Source of the DNA: Epiperipatus broadwayi
Lineage: Eukaryota > Onychophora > Udeonychophora > Euonychophora > Peripatidae
Direction: 5' to 3'
Assembly (NCBI GenBank): GCA_028023455.1
Contig: JAQFVV010000181.1
Coordinates: 750,001 to 814,000, forward strand
DNA: 64,000 nt
Under the pieces are notes generated by a model, which made no database searches, was not told the DNA's origin, and worked only from the letters and a program-made list of their open reading frames with translations. Every line of letters begins with the position of its first letter. Position 1 is the stretch's first letter. A program made the translations under genes and the position numbers. Positions 13,433 through 22,678 of the stretch are shown piece by piece.

Positions 13433-14148
13433 ATATATACTGTTCACTGATGTCTCCGGCTAGCGCTCATTTTATTATCAATGTGTTTTTTTATAATTAG
13501 TTGTTTTCAAATACATTCCCTCGATAAGGCTTTCAAGCTAATTAGCTTGAATTCCTTCTCTAATTGAAAATGAATTCTTAAAATCTGAAAATGATTTAAT
13601 TAGAAAAATGAATCCTTATCTTTTTCCAATTCATAAAGCTTTACTATTGTTTTTAAGACTTTTAAAGCTTATCGAAGGAATGTAGCTTTTAATCACCGAA
13701 ACTTTACAAATTATTTAAAGGTGAAAAAAAAAAAAGTATTCCCGACGCAATGAAACTTTCGAACAATTATATATATTTAATATTTACAAATATATATACG
13801 CACAATCCACGCAATTTAATTTATATAAATTTATGAATATTTTATCATGAATTTATTTAGAGAATTGATCAATTTTAAACTAAACTAATTAATTTTGCTA
13901 CGCATTTGAAATATGTTATTCATTATGGAAATTAGTGTGGATTGAACGTATAAAGCCCCATTGCATCAGAAATTTAAGGTTAGTATTAGGGTAAATAACA
14001 TGAAGCTAGGATCGAACTCAGATCCGACTGCTTCAATATATATATATATATGATCAATAGATGGAGCTTTACCAAGACCTCCAAACAAGTGTATTTTTGT
14101 TTACATAAACGTCAGAGTCAGAATTCACTGTCTCTTTCGTTGGCTCCA

Positions 14149-14195
14149 CCCTCAGATCAGCTGATTTCAAGCTGATTTGCTATCATCAGTGAAGG
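14149..14195 (-). ncRNA. Hammerhead ribozyme, HHR-R copy 1
   Basis: On the minus strand: stem I arms CCTTCA (14,190-14,195) and TGAGGG (14,149-14,154), catalytic CTGATGA, stem II AGC/GCT with loop AAATCA, GAAA, then stem III ATC/GAT around AGCT, then a C as the predicted cleaved base. All conserved boxes of a type I hammerhead are intact. The closing pair of stem II is a T-T mismatch, which may lower activity. Confidence 0.8.
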
Positions 14196-14554
14196 ATAAG
14201 AGTTAGAAACTAGACTGAAACACTAACTCCAAGCGTTTATGCAACAACTTCCTATCAGTTTGTAAGCATGAATTTTTTAGACACATAAATGTCTTCAAAT
14301 TCAGCTTATCAAGCCAGATAGCTATATGGGTCTGATATCAGTTCAGTTTCTCCACAAAGCTTCTGCAACATATATGATTGCAAGAAACTTTAAAGGTATA
14401 TTTATGAAAAACAAAAACAAGTTTTATATACGTAAACTTGCTATCACTTGTATTTATGATCAATAGATGGAGCTTTAGCAAGACCTCCAAACAAGTGTAT
14501 TTTTGTTTACATAAATGTCAGAGTCACAATTCACTGTCTCTTTTGTTGGCTCCA

Positions 14555-14601
14555 CTCTCAGATCAGCTTATTTCAAGTTGATTTGCTATCATCAGTGAAG
14601 G
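14555..14601 (-). ncRNA. Hammerhead ribozyme, HHR-R copy 2 (slightly decayed)
   Basis: Same design as copy 1: CTGATGA and GAAA are intact. The distal stem I arm is TGAGAG (one mismatch to CCTTCA), stem II has weakened, and stem III carries a change (ATAAGCTGAT). It is probably less active. Confidence 0.65.
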
Positions 14602-14699
14602 ATAGGAGTTAGAAACTAGACCTAAACACTAACTCCAAGCGTTTATGCAACAATTTCTATCAGTTTGCAAGCATGAATTTTTTAGACACATAAATGTCT

Positions 14700-14954
14700 T
14701 CAAACTCAGCTTATCAAGCCAGATAGCTATATGAGTCTGATATCAGTTCAGTTTCTCCACATAGTCAAAGCTTCTGCAATATATATCATTGCAAGAAACT
14801 TTAAAGGTACATTTATGAAAAACAAAAACAAGTTTTATATACGTACCTTTAAAGTTTCTTGCAATGATATATATTGCAGAAGCTTTGACTATGTGGAGAA
14901 ACTGAACTGATATGAGACCCATATAGCTATCTGGCTTCATAAGCTGAGTTTGAA
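14700..14954. repeat. Foldback at the junction of two opposed R units
   Basis: The minus-oriented R unit ends at about 14,842 and an R segment in plus orientation starts there. Sequence 14,700-14,808 is therefore the near-perfect reverse complement of 14,844-14,954 (both contain the GAACTGATAT and AAGCTTCTGCAATATATATC-type blocks), with a spacer of about 35 bp. Head-to-head joining by template switching or non-homologous repair would give this. It would fold into a long hairpin. Confidence 0.85.
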
Positions 14955-15424
14955 GAGAACAGGAAAATGAAAAAAACACTATTAAACTTCAAAACCCTCA
15001 AAAAACCGACACAACAAATACCCAAAATACAAATAAGAAAAATAAAAGAAAATCAATTCGTTCAGATAAATCAAGCTCTGATGATGATAGCGCCCATCTG
15101 ATACTTTACTCACCTCCACCCTCTAACAAACAAATTTCAGATATATCAAGCACAAAGCCTTGCAAATCCATAGAAAAAAAGAGGAAAACCATGGATCCTA
15201 CAACCATTGATACCATTGATCCTTCTGACGAATCTCAGACAGATTACACTACTTCATCAGACACTGAAGACTTCATGGATGCGTTTCCTCAACCAACAAC
15301 TATATCACCAATCCATTCACAAATTCAATCACAAGACTCTGATTGCCAAACAACATCAGACCTCATTAACATGGAGAGGTCCCACATTGACTTGGCACAC
15401 TTTGCTGAGGATGGTTTGGATTAA
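14954..15424 (+). CDS. LINE ORF1, 5'-truncated
   Basis: The frame is open from 14,954 to a TAA at 15,422-15,424 (about 156 codons), but the first ATG is at 15,191, giving a 77-residue product from that start. The upstream half is rich in Lys, Asn, Gln, Ser and Asp (for example RSDKSSSDDDS), and the remainder is acidic and Thr/Ser-rich. I see no CCHC knuckle, RRM or clear coiled coil. Its position before ORF2 suggests the RNA-binding ORF1 of LINEs, but composition is the only support. The true start has probably been lost at the R junction. Its stop is followed, in the same frame, by the ORF2 ATG six bases later, which suggests stop-restart or readthrough translation. Confidence 0.55.
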   Translation, partial: REQENEKNTIKLQNPQKTDTTNTQNTNKKNKRKSIRSDKSSSDDDSAHLILYSPPPSNKQISDISSTKPCKSIEKKRKTMDPTTIDTIDPSDESQTDYTTSSDTEDFMDAFPQPTTISPIHSQIQSQDSDCQTTSDLINMERSHIDLAHFAEDGLD

Positions 15425-15430
15425 TCTTTT

Positions 15431-16540
15431 ATGTTCTGCAAAATTGCTGGCATTAACATTCGCGGCATCAATTCAATTGATAGAGTTCTAGCTATTAAAA
15501 ACTGGCTCTCGCTCTGCTCCCCTCATATACTTCTTATGGGTGAAACTAAATATCACCATAAGACCGATCATAAAATACTATCTCTTCTCTCAACTCTCGG
15601 ATTTACTAGATTTTCCATAGGCCATTCTGCTTCAGGTGGAGTCGGTATTCTTATCAGCAAGTCAACACCACCAAACAGTTTTAGCATTCTATTCCTAGAT
15701 GCCAATATTATTATCATAGAAATAGACTATTGGGGTTATCCGATCATCATAGCTTATATATATACAGCCAAAGACACCTCTCAATATCTAAAAATAATCC
15801 ACATCCTAAATGCCATCAATGCTAACAGAGCCTCCCCTACTATTCTTCTGGCAGACTTTAACACCACATACAATGACTTCAACAAGAGATTTTTGCATCT
15901 AATAAATCGCAGATTAATGTGTGGAGAGGGCTTCTTCCCTCCCGAAGCCTACTCTTTCTATACTAAAACTAAAAAGTCCCTGATTGATTTGGTTTACTAC
16001 ACCTCAGACCTCCATTTCAACCTTGATGCAGCCTTGGCCCCTGTTGCTTTCTCTGATCATATGGCTCTAATCTTACAACTTACACCTATTTCAATCCCTG
16101 CACCTATTGATGGACCTGGTAAAACCATGCACATGATCACCCAATCAAATATGACCGAAGCAATAGTATCTGAGGCATACATCCTTTTCCAGAAAATAAA
16201 CATCCTTTCCCTTCCTGCTGAGGAGGGCTGGTTTTCCTTCATCGGAATACTACAATCCATATTAAATCACCATGCCAGGAAAATCAAAGGACCTAATGGC
16301 CTTCTAAATGATCTAACAGACATTAATATACAACTTCAAGCTTTACAGCAAAATTTCACAAATACAGAAAAAATCATCTTCCTTAAAAATCTCTACAAAA
16401 TCAAGCAAAAGTCCCTTGCAGAATATTTATCCATCAGAAGAGCCAAATGTTTCTTAGCACAACAACACTGCTGGACGAGAGACTACCTTAGATGGGCACT
16501 GGGGTACAATAGAAAACAAATCACTCCCCTTATCCATTAA
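15431..16540 (+). CDS. LINE ORF2 N-terminal part: APE endonuclease
   Basis: A 369-residue segment with an exonuclease-endonuclease-phosphatase (APE) domain at about residues 5-215, the enzyme that nicks target DNA to prime reverse transcription. Key residues are visible: N9 in GINIRGIN, E38 in MGETK, Y109/Y111 in YIYTAK, D142 and N144 in LLADFN (usually GDFN), D186 in SLIDLVYY, and the SDH triad at 208-210. The start is the ATG just after the ORF1 stop, and it precedes the endonuclease immediately as expected. After residue ~330 the frame departs from what continues into the reverse transcriptase: the true continuation is in another frame from about 16,470, so the 16,540 stop results from a frameshift. 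Confidence 0.85.
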   Translation: MFCKIAGINIRGINSIDRVLAIKNWLSLCSPHILLMGETKYHHKTDHKILSLLSTLGFTRFSIGHSASGGVGILISKSTPPNSFSILFLDANIIIIEIDYWGYPIIIAYIYTAKDTSQYLKIIHILNAINANRASPTILLADFNTTYNDFNKRFLHLINRRLMCGEGFFPPEAYSFYTKTKKSLIDLVYYTSDLHFNLDAALAPVAFSDHMALILQLTPISIPAPIDGPGKTMHMITQSNMTEAIVSEAYILFQKINILSLPAEEGWFSFIGILQSILNHHARKIKGPNGLLNDLTDINIQLQALQQNFTNTEKIIFLKNLYKIKQKSLAEYLSIRRAKCFLAQQHCWTRDYLRWALGYNRKQITPLIH

Positions 16541-18158
16541 TTCTAATGGAACCAATCTCGTTGGCTTTCCAATGATGCAGCACATCAGCAAACAATTCTG
16601 CCAATTAATGCAAAAAGATGGTGCTCCTCCTATAAACAGCTGGTTGGATGCTGGTGACCCCGGCAAACATGGCATCACAGAATTCCAAATCAAAAAGAAG
16701 ATAACATCTCTCCCTGACGGCGTTCATCCTGGCCTTCATGGCATCCCAAATTTCCTTCTCAAACACCTCAGTCAATTCACTGTGCCAATTATTAAAAAAA
16801 TGATTGATCACCTAGCCTCCGGTAACAGAAACATAACAGATCTTTACCCAGTGGCACTCATGCCTTTTATTAAAAAAGCAAAACGACTAAACGACATTAA
16901 CAATATCCGGCCAATTTCCATGACCCCATTGCTTATCAAGATAATTGAGTCAGTCATTAAAGATCAAATCCAAACTCAAATCCTTAGCCATATCTCGTCA
17001 AACCAATACGGAATAAAAGGGATCATCAACCTCGCATGCTATGTCCAATGTAACTGCACTATTCAATTACATCAGAGGACATCGTAAATCAAAACCTATT
17101 GCTGTCCAGCTGGATATTGCGGCAGCATTTGATTCAGTCCAGATAAATATCCTCCTGGATATTCTGTTGGAATACGACATTCCAGCCGTGATTGTTCAGA
17201 TGATCAGCAATCTGCTCAACAACAGAGAGATTTTTCTCTCTCTGGATGGCAAGATCACACCAGGCTTCAAGCCATACAAGTCGATCTCTCAAGGATCTCC
17301 ACTCAGTGCCCTTTTCTTCACAGCATATATCAACCCTCTTCTGATGGATATAGAAAAAACCTCCCTGGAATTTTCCTTCCCTCTCTCAATAAAAACTTCA
17401 ATGTTTTTGCATATATAGATGACATCATGGTTGTTCTTCCCACCATTAAATACCTTCCCCATCTCATGAACATCTTAAACAGAAATACAGCGAAACTTGG
17501 CCTACAAATAAACTTTAACAAATCTTCCATCTGGAAGATTATGTCTGGTAAACAAATTAACTCTCCCTTTTCTGCAAAACCCCAAAGATACCTAGGTTTC
17601 CCAATCTTCAAAACACCAACTGCAATGGCAAGAGAGATTCAAGATGCAATCCTCCATTCAACTGAAGCCATCACCACATCACTCTCTAGAGTATACCTTT
17701 CATTATATGGAAAGGTTGGCCTCCTCAACATTATCATAATGCCAAAAATCTCATATTATCTTCCATTCGTAAAAATGTCTAAACAGTTTCAAAATAAAAT
17801 CAACCGATTATGTACCAAACTTCTCTGGAGAGGAAGGACAGTTGCTATTAGCTTGCGAGGCATCCAACGACCACGCAGGTTCAATGGACTGTCATTCCAC
17901 TCAATACAAGCAATCATTTTACAGAAAACACACAACACTCTACATAATCTGATCCTCTCCTGTGGATACTCCAACATTATTAAAAAAATTACACCGACAG
18001 ATCGTCCTCCGCCCTCTGCCAGTTCATGGATAGCCTCCCTAATAGACCACCTACAACTTTATAACCCAATAATGCCCTGTAACCTTAACAAAAAAATCAC
18101 CTTATGGGAAGCATACAATATAATCAACTATAATCAACAACCCATTAAACCAGCCTAA
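16476..18158 (+). pseudogene. LINE ORF2 reverse transcriptase, frameshifted
   Basis: The reverse transcriptase is spread over three frames. The first block, about 16,476-17,020, carries NIRPISMTPLLIKIIE and the SSNQYGIKG block. The second, about 17,017-17,360, carries LDIAAAFDSV and SQGSPLSALFF. The third, about 17,352-18,158, carries the catalytic FAYIDD at 17,406-17,423 and RYLGFPIF. The Asp residues of motifs A and C are all present, with YIDD rather than the commoner YADD or FADD. The last two breaks lie next to short homopolymers (AAAAGGG near 17,015-17,021 and A6 near 17,354-17,359). So this may be one intact gene damaged by single-base indels, either real or from assembly. It would copy the LINE RNA at the nicked target. 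Confidence 0.8.
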
Positions 18159-18159
18159 A

Positions 18160-18658
18160 AGTAACCAACCAAAGACTCATTTCACACTTCAAAAGATGGA
18201 GTCTGGAACCCAAATTCCTGGACTTCATCATTAAAATAAATCTTAATGCGCTTCCCACAAATTGGTTCCTTTATCACCGAAGAGGTTTTACCAGCATTGA
18301 TCCTATATGTGGTCTGTGTGCTCGTGAAGATGAAACCATAGACCATATTATACACCGGTGCCCAAGACTTAAAACACTGAAAGATATAATTATAATTAAT
18401 TCCAACATAAGACCTGATATGATTTTCTCACTTGAAAATGCCATTCATAATGGTTTTTTTTCAATAATAAGGCTTTCTACCTTTGTCCTTTATTCCATAT
18501 GGATAGTGAGATGCAAAACTCTCATGGAATTACCCCCGCCACAAATCATACCATTGTTTTATCAAACACTCAAAAAAATCAAGAAACGTGACCAGCTCCT
18601 GGCCTCCAGTAAAGTCTTTGATGACACCTGGTCTTTAACTGCGCTATCCTTTTCCTGA
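18160..18658 (+). pseudogene. LINE ORF2 C-terminus with CCHC knuckle
   Basis: After a further shift at the AAAA run near 18,158, the frame continues to a TGA at 18,656-18,658. It holds a W/L-rich segment and a zinc-knuckle-like C-x2-C-x8-H-x4-C motif (CGLCAREDETIDHIIHRC, about 18,308-18,361), typical of the C-terminal region of many LINE ORF2 proteins. The ATG at 18,419 is internal and not a real start. No RNase H domain follows. Confidence 0.7.
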
Positions 18659-18935
18659 TTATCAACTCCCACCTACCCAGCATTATAGAATAGGAAATTC
18701 TAAAAGAAAATATTCATGTTTATATAAAAAATGCTTATTCCATTAAACAAGTTCTTAGAATCTCATCACTATACCTAACCACATAAGAGTATAACAACTG
18801 TACTCTCATAACAAAATCTATCCAGATGACAAATAAAACATTATACAATCATATTATTGTACAATTTAGTCATTTATCTATCCTTTATTAGTATGTAATC
18901 ACTATTTATTATTAATAAAATTTTTGTTGAAATGA
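18659..18935 (+). other. LINE 3' UTR
   Basis: AT-rich sequence between the ORF2 stop and the point where R sequence resumes. There is an AATAAA at about 18,833. No long poly-A tail separates the LINE from R, although the junction TTGTTGAAATGAAAAATTC is A-rich. Confidence 0.55.
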
Positions 18936-19016
18936 AAAATTCATGCTTGCAAACTGATAGGAAGTTGTTGCATGAAAGCTTGGAATTAGTGTTTAGGTCT
19001 AGTTTCTAACTCCTAT

Positions 19017-19063
19017 CCTTCACTGATGATAGCAAATCAGCTTGAAATCAGCTGATCTGAGGG
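19017..19063 (+). ncRNA. Hammerhead ribozyme, HHR-R copy 3
   Basis: Stem I is CCTTCA (19,017-19,022) with TGAGGG (19,058-19,063), six pairs including one G-T. CTGATGA is at 19,023-19,029. Stem II is AGC/GCT. GAAA is at 19,044-19,047. The self-complementary ATCAGCTGAT forms stem III, and C19,057 is the predicted cleavage nucleotide. Confidence 0.82.
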
Positions 19064-19428
19064 TGGAGCCAATGAAAGACACAGTGAATTCTGACTCTGA
19101 TGTTTATGTAAACAAAAATACGCTTATTTGGAGGTCTTGGTAAAGCTCCATCTATTGATCATAAATACAAGCGATAGCAAGTTTACGTATATTAAACTTG
19201 TTTTTGTTTTTCATAAATGTACCTTTAAAGTTTCTTGCAATGATATATATTGCAGAAGCTTTGACTATGTGGAGAAACTGAACTGATATCAGACCCATAT
19301 AGCTATCTGGTTTGATAAGCTGAGTTTGAAGACATTTACATGTCTAAAAAATTAATGCTTGCAAACTGATAGGGACTTGCTGCATAAACACTCAGAGTTA
19401 GTGTTTAGGTCTAGTTTCTAACTCCTAT

Positions 19429-19475
19429 CCTTCACTGATGATAGCAAATCAGCTTGAAATCAGCTGATCTGAAGG
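19429..19475 (+). ncRNA. Hammerhead ribozyme, HHR-R copy 4
   Basis: Identical core to copy 3, but the distal arm of stem I is TGAAGG, giving a fully Watson-Crick pairing with CCTTCA. The change G-T to A-T preserves the helix. C19,469 is the predicted cleavage nucleotide. Confidence 0.85.
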
Positions 19476-19659
19476 TGGAGCCAATGAAAGAGACAGTGAA
19501 TTCTGACTCTGATGTTTATGTAAATAAAAATATGCTTGTTTGGAGGTCTTGGTAAAACTCCATCTATTGACCATAAATACAAGCAATAGCAAGTTTACAT
19601 ATATAAAACTTGTTTTTGTTTTTCATATATATATATATATATATATATAATTTTTAAAT

Positions 19660-20068
19660 ACATGTGTACTGTCTATAATGAATGTAATTAGAAGGACTTA
19701 ATCTTAGACTTTTAAGCTCTGACAACTATCCTTTCCATCTTATACAACTGATACACATTGGCACATACACGTGACAAAGATAAATGACCTGCTATATATG
19801 TATTTAGTACTGAACCAGGACTAATCATTTGGTCCAGATCACCATTGCCCCAACATATACACAGTCAATGCTCAGTTTATATTAACATAGCAAATATTCA
19901 AACTACAATGAATAAACTTCAATCTTCATGACTCTCCAACTCTTAAGCTATCCATGTCATTGAAAATCAGATGATGGAACATTCAAAACTCATGTTGATG
20001 CCAATATTATTGTCATACTCATGTTGACTTTAAGTTACTCTGACCCCTCACATATAGGACCTGAGTCT
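19660..20068 (-). repeat. HHR-A family copy, left half of an inverted pair
   Basis: A long copy runs from the GACTTAATCTTAGACTTTTAA-like start through ATTATTGTCATACTCATG to GACCCCTCACATATAGG. It is about 400 bp and matches 46.83-47.18 kb throughout. With the plus-sense copy at 20,195-20,590 it forms a large inverted repeat. Confidence 0.75.
19788..19833 (-). ncRNA. Hammerhead ribozyme HHR-A, dead
   Basis: Recognisable by position and by the ACCAA stem I arm, but CTGATGA has become ATGATTA, GAAA is TAAA and the TTGGT arm is lost. It should not cleave. Confidence 0.4.
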
Positions 20069-20194
20069 GTATATTTAAATACAACAGAATAGGAATGGGT
20101 GGACCACAGACTGAATATGAAATATATAAATATATGTATATTGTCTATAGTTATTGTTATTACATATTCAGCTTGTGATCTATCTATCCCTCTT

Positions 20195-20586
20195 TCTGTG
20201 TAATTAAATGGACAAATTGCATGAAGGGGTCAGAGTGATTTACCATCAACATGGGTTATGACAATAATATTGGCATCAATAAGTGCTTTGGGTGTACCAT
20301 CATTGGATTTTCAATGAAATGGATAGTGGAAGAATTGGAGAGTGGTGAATATTGAAGCTTAATTCATTAAAGTTTGAAGATTTGCTATCCTAATATAAAC
20401 TCAGCACTGAATGTTGTATGTGTGGGAGATGGTGATCTGGACCAACTGATGAGTTCTGGTTCAACACAAAATACATAGGGAGATCATTTATTTTTTTTAC
20501 ATGTATGCGGTCATGAGTATCAGTTGTATAAGATGAAATGGACAGCTGTAGGGAGTTTTAAATTCTGAGATCAAGTTCCTTCTTAT

Positions 20587-20590
<4 letters not shown>
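20195..20590 (+). repeat. HHR-A family copy, right half of the inverted pair
   Basis: Reverse-oriented copy matching 19,660-20,068, from AAGGGGTCAGAGTGA through GATGGTGATCTGGACCAACT to the terminal GAGATCAAGTTCC. It ends against the TA microsatellite at 20,591. Confidence 0.75.
20441..20483 (+). ncRNA. Hammerhead ribozyme HHR-A, degenerate
   Basis: ACCAA and CTGATGA are intact (20,441-20,452), but stem II is weakened (GTTCTG/CAACAC), GAAA reads AAAA and the TTGGT arm is lost. Probably inactive. Confidence 0.45.

Positions 20591-20640
<50 letters not shown>
20591..20640. repeat. (TA)n microsatellite
   Basis: About 25 uninterrupted TA units directly after an HHR-A copy; HHR-A copies commonly abut TA runs in this window. 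Confidence 0.95.
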
Positions 20641-20641
<1 letters not shown>

Positions 20642-22217
20642 AAACAGAAATGCTGTTTCATGTGTGTAAGTATTCTAAGAACTATTTTACCCTCTCACCT
20701 AAAAAAAACAGCAGATGTAAAAAAAAGAAGTTGATCTTATAATTTTTTTAGAAAAATATAGCAAAAAGTTTATGAATTTACAAGAAAATCCTTATTTTCT
20801 AGAACTGAGAAAAATAATAAAGATAAACATTCATTATTGATTTCATAATTTTAGATTATGCTATAAATATGTCACTCGTATTTATTTAAAGCTGGCTTTT
20901 TTTAAAAAAATAATACATTTTTAATTTTTGGAATGATGTTGTCATACAAAGTGTAACAATCACTTGAGGCAGTCTTATCAAATTGGAAAACATGGCTTAA
21001 TCCTTATCTGTCCCACTAAAAGTAGTGTCCAATCCTTAAGAAGAGTTAAGCACTCGGGCTTAAATGAAAGCTGTGCAACAAATCAGACACAGTGGGCAGT
21101 TCTGCTTAATCAATCCAAAGATCAGAGTATAAATAGTTGAGTTGGAAGTTCAGAACAGATTTTTTTAAAGAAATTTTTTTAAAAAGAGATTTTTAAAGAT
21201 TTTTAAAGATGTTATTTAGATTTTAAAAGAAGTTAAAAAAGTAAGAAAAGTGAAGAGTTAAAAAGTTAAAATTTTCATCTAAGTGTTGCTTGACTATTTA
21301 ATTGACAGCTGATTTTAAAGAACCTTGGAATATAATATTTATAGCCACTGTTAATAATGAAAAAAGAAAATATTAATAAGGAAATCATAATGATGGAAGG
21401 CTAAGTGGTATCAGCTTCTCTTCATCCAAAGCCATGGTTCTCCAAGATTTTCCTGGGTGAGCATCATGAAAGTAAATAATGCCATTCAGCTTAAATAAAT
21501 GACCCCATATGAAGGAACAAACTGGATAAAATGAAGGTAACAATTTTATAAAATATTCAATACTTATGTGTGTTTATAAAAGATGAAACAAAACATCTTT
21601 CTTAAAGAAAATTATGAATAAATATAGCTATGTGAAAATACGTTTTATTAATGATAAATTATAAATACTAAAAATATCTGATAAATCATAAATGATTGAC
21701 TTCTCATCTGCAGATACATTTGAATTAAAATAAAATAAAAATGAATACTTATAACAATTTATGTTACTGATATACTAATAAAAGTACACCTGGAAGAGCC
21801 AGAAATACTGAGCTATTACATATAACTATAATTAACTAAATTATAATAATGTGTTTATAACCCACATAAAACTAAAAAATATACAAAATGAATGTATTTA
21901 ATAAATTTATTCTATATTATGAATAAAATCAAACATTTAGATATGAATTAGTAAATCAATAAAAGTTAATGGTTATATGTGTATAATGAACCACATATTT
22001 AAATAAGTTGAAGATTAAGAAAATCATTTTTTTTAAAGTTTTTATTTATTATTTGAAAACTCTGAGAAAAGGAATATAAACACAAAATTAAAACATGTTA
22101 TATATACGAGTTGAGAAGTAAGAATACCAAAACAATGTGTCATGGTTAAATGTACAATGATATACCTGGAGTTATTAATGCGTATAGGTTATATATATGT
22201 CTTATAAAATCGGAAAT

Positions 22218-22480
22218 ACCAAATAAATGCATTTGCAAGATGAATTGATATCTGGACTTATGAAAATACATACACTTATATTTTACCTGAATAACCATTG
22301 GATATAAATGTGAATTAATGACAAATCTATATAAGAACGTGAATACCAAATAAATGCATTTGCAAGATGAATTGATATCTGGACAGATGGAAATACATAC
22401 ACTTATATTTTACCTGAATAACCAATGGATATAAATGTGCTTATATCAACCGATTCAAACCATGAAATGGATAACCAATG
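22218..22480. repeat. Tandem repeat, period about 127 bp
   Basis: ACCAAATAAATGCATTTGC starts at 22,218 and again at 22,345, each followed by GATATCTGGAC and a GAATAACCAWTGGATATAAATG segment; a third partial copy repeats GGATAACCAATGAA. About 2.5 copies. Confidence 0.8.
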
Positions 22481-22678
22481 AACCTAGGATAAATGTGCTT
22501 ATATTATGGATTCAAAACTGGATTTGGATAATGATGAATAGAAATAAATTTATTATGCTTTGACTAACTTAAAATTAACTGGAATAATAGAAATGCTCTT
22601 GTCTATAAAGAATATCTTTATACATGAGTTAATTTAAGCCACATTACATGTGACAACTACTGAAAAGACTACAAATCG

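Larger units (their letters stand above)
14051..14842 (-). repeat. HHR-R tandem array, left arm (retrozyme-like)
   Basis: Two head-to-tail units in minus orientation (14,051-14,456, 406 bp, and 14,457 to about 14,842, truncated) share the start TGATCAATAGATGGAGCTTT. Each carries a hammerhead ribozyme and the GAACTGATATCAGACCCATA box read on the minus strand. The units are nearly identical to the plus-strand units at 18.94-19.63 kb. Short tandem monomers with one type I hammerhead each is the published architecture of metazoan retrozymes, which are thought to yield monomeric circular RNAs and to rely on reverse transcriptase in trans. Mobility here is inference. Confidence 0.75.
14957..18935 (+). 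mobile_element. APE-type LINE inserted within an R unit
   Basis: A non-LTR retrotransposon with a truncated ORF1 (to 15,424), an ORF2 with APE endonuclease, reverse transcriptase and a C-terminal CCHC knuckle (15,431-18,658), and an AT-rich 3' UTR to about 18,935. No LTR, RNase H or integrase is seen. Its left edge abuts R sequence ending TTTGAAGA and its right edge resumes R at TGAAAAATTCATGCTTGC, so it sits inside one R unit with only about a dozen R bases missing. Endonuclease plus this knuckle suggests the L1/Tx1 group, which includes site-specific members, but the clade call is by eye. Several frameshifts mean this copy is probably inactive as written. Confidence 0.85.
18936..19625 (+). 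repeat. HHR-R tandem array, right arm (retrozyme-like)
   Basis: Tandem units in plus orientation have a period of 412 bp (ATGCTTGCAAACTGATAG at 18,943 and 19,355). Each contains the ribozyme, a GAGGTCTTGGTAAA block, and the GAACTGATATCAGACCCATA box. Cleavage at the two ribozymes would release a 412-nt monomer (19,058-19,469). The array ends in a TA run. Orientation is opposite to the left array, so the LINE is enclosed by inverted arrays. Confidence 0.8.

Noticed and set aside
14743-14979. 78-codon minus-strand ORF
   Set aside because: It is a reading through the R foldback, not a protein gene.
15076-15091. CTGATGATGATAG in LINE ORF1 as a ribozyme core
   Set aside because: It is coding for an Asp run and has no following GAAA or helices.
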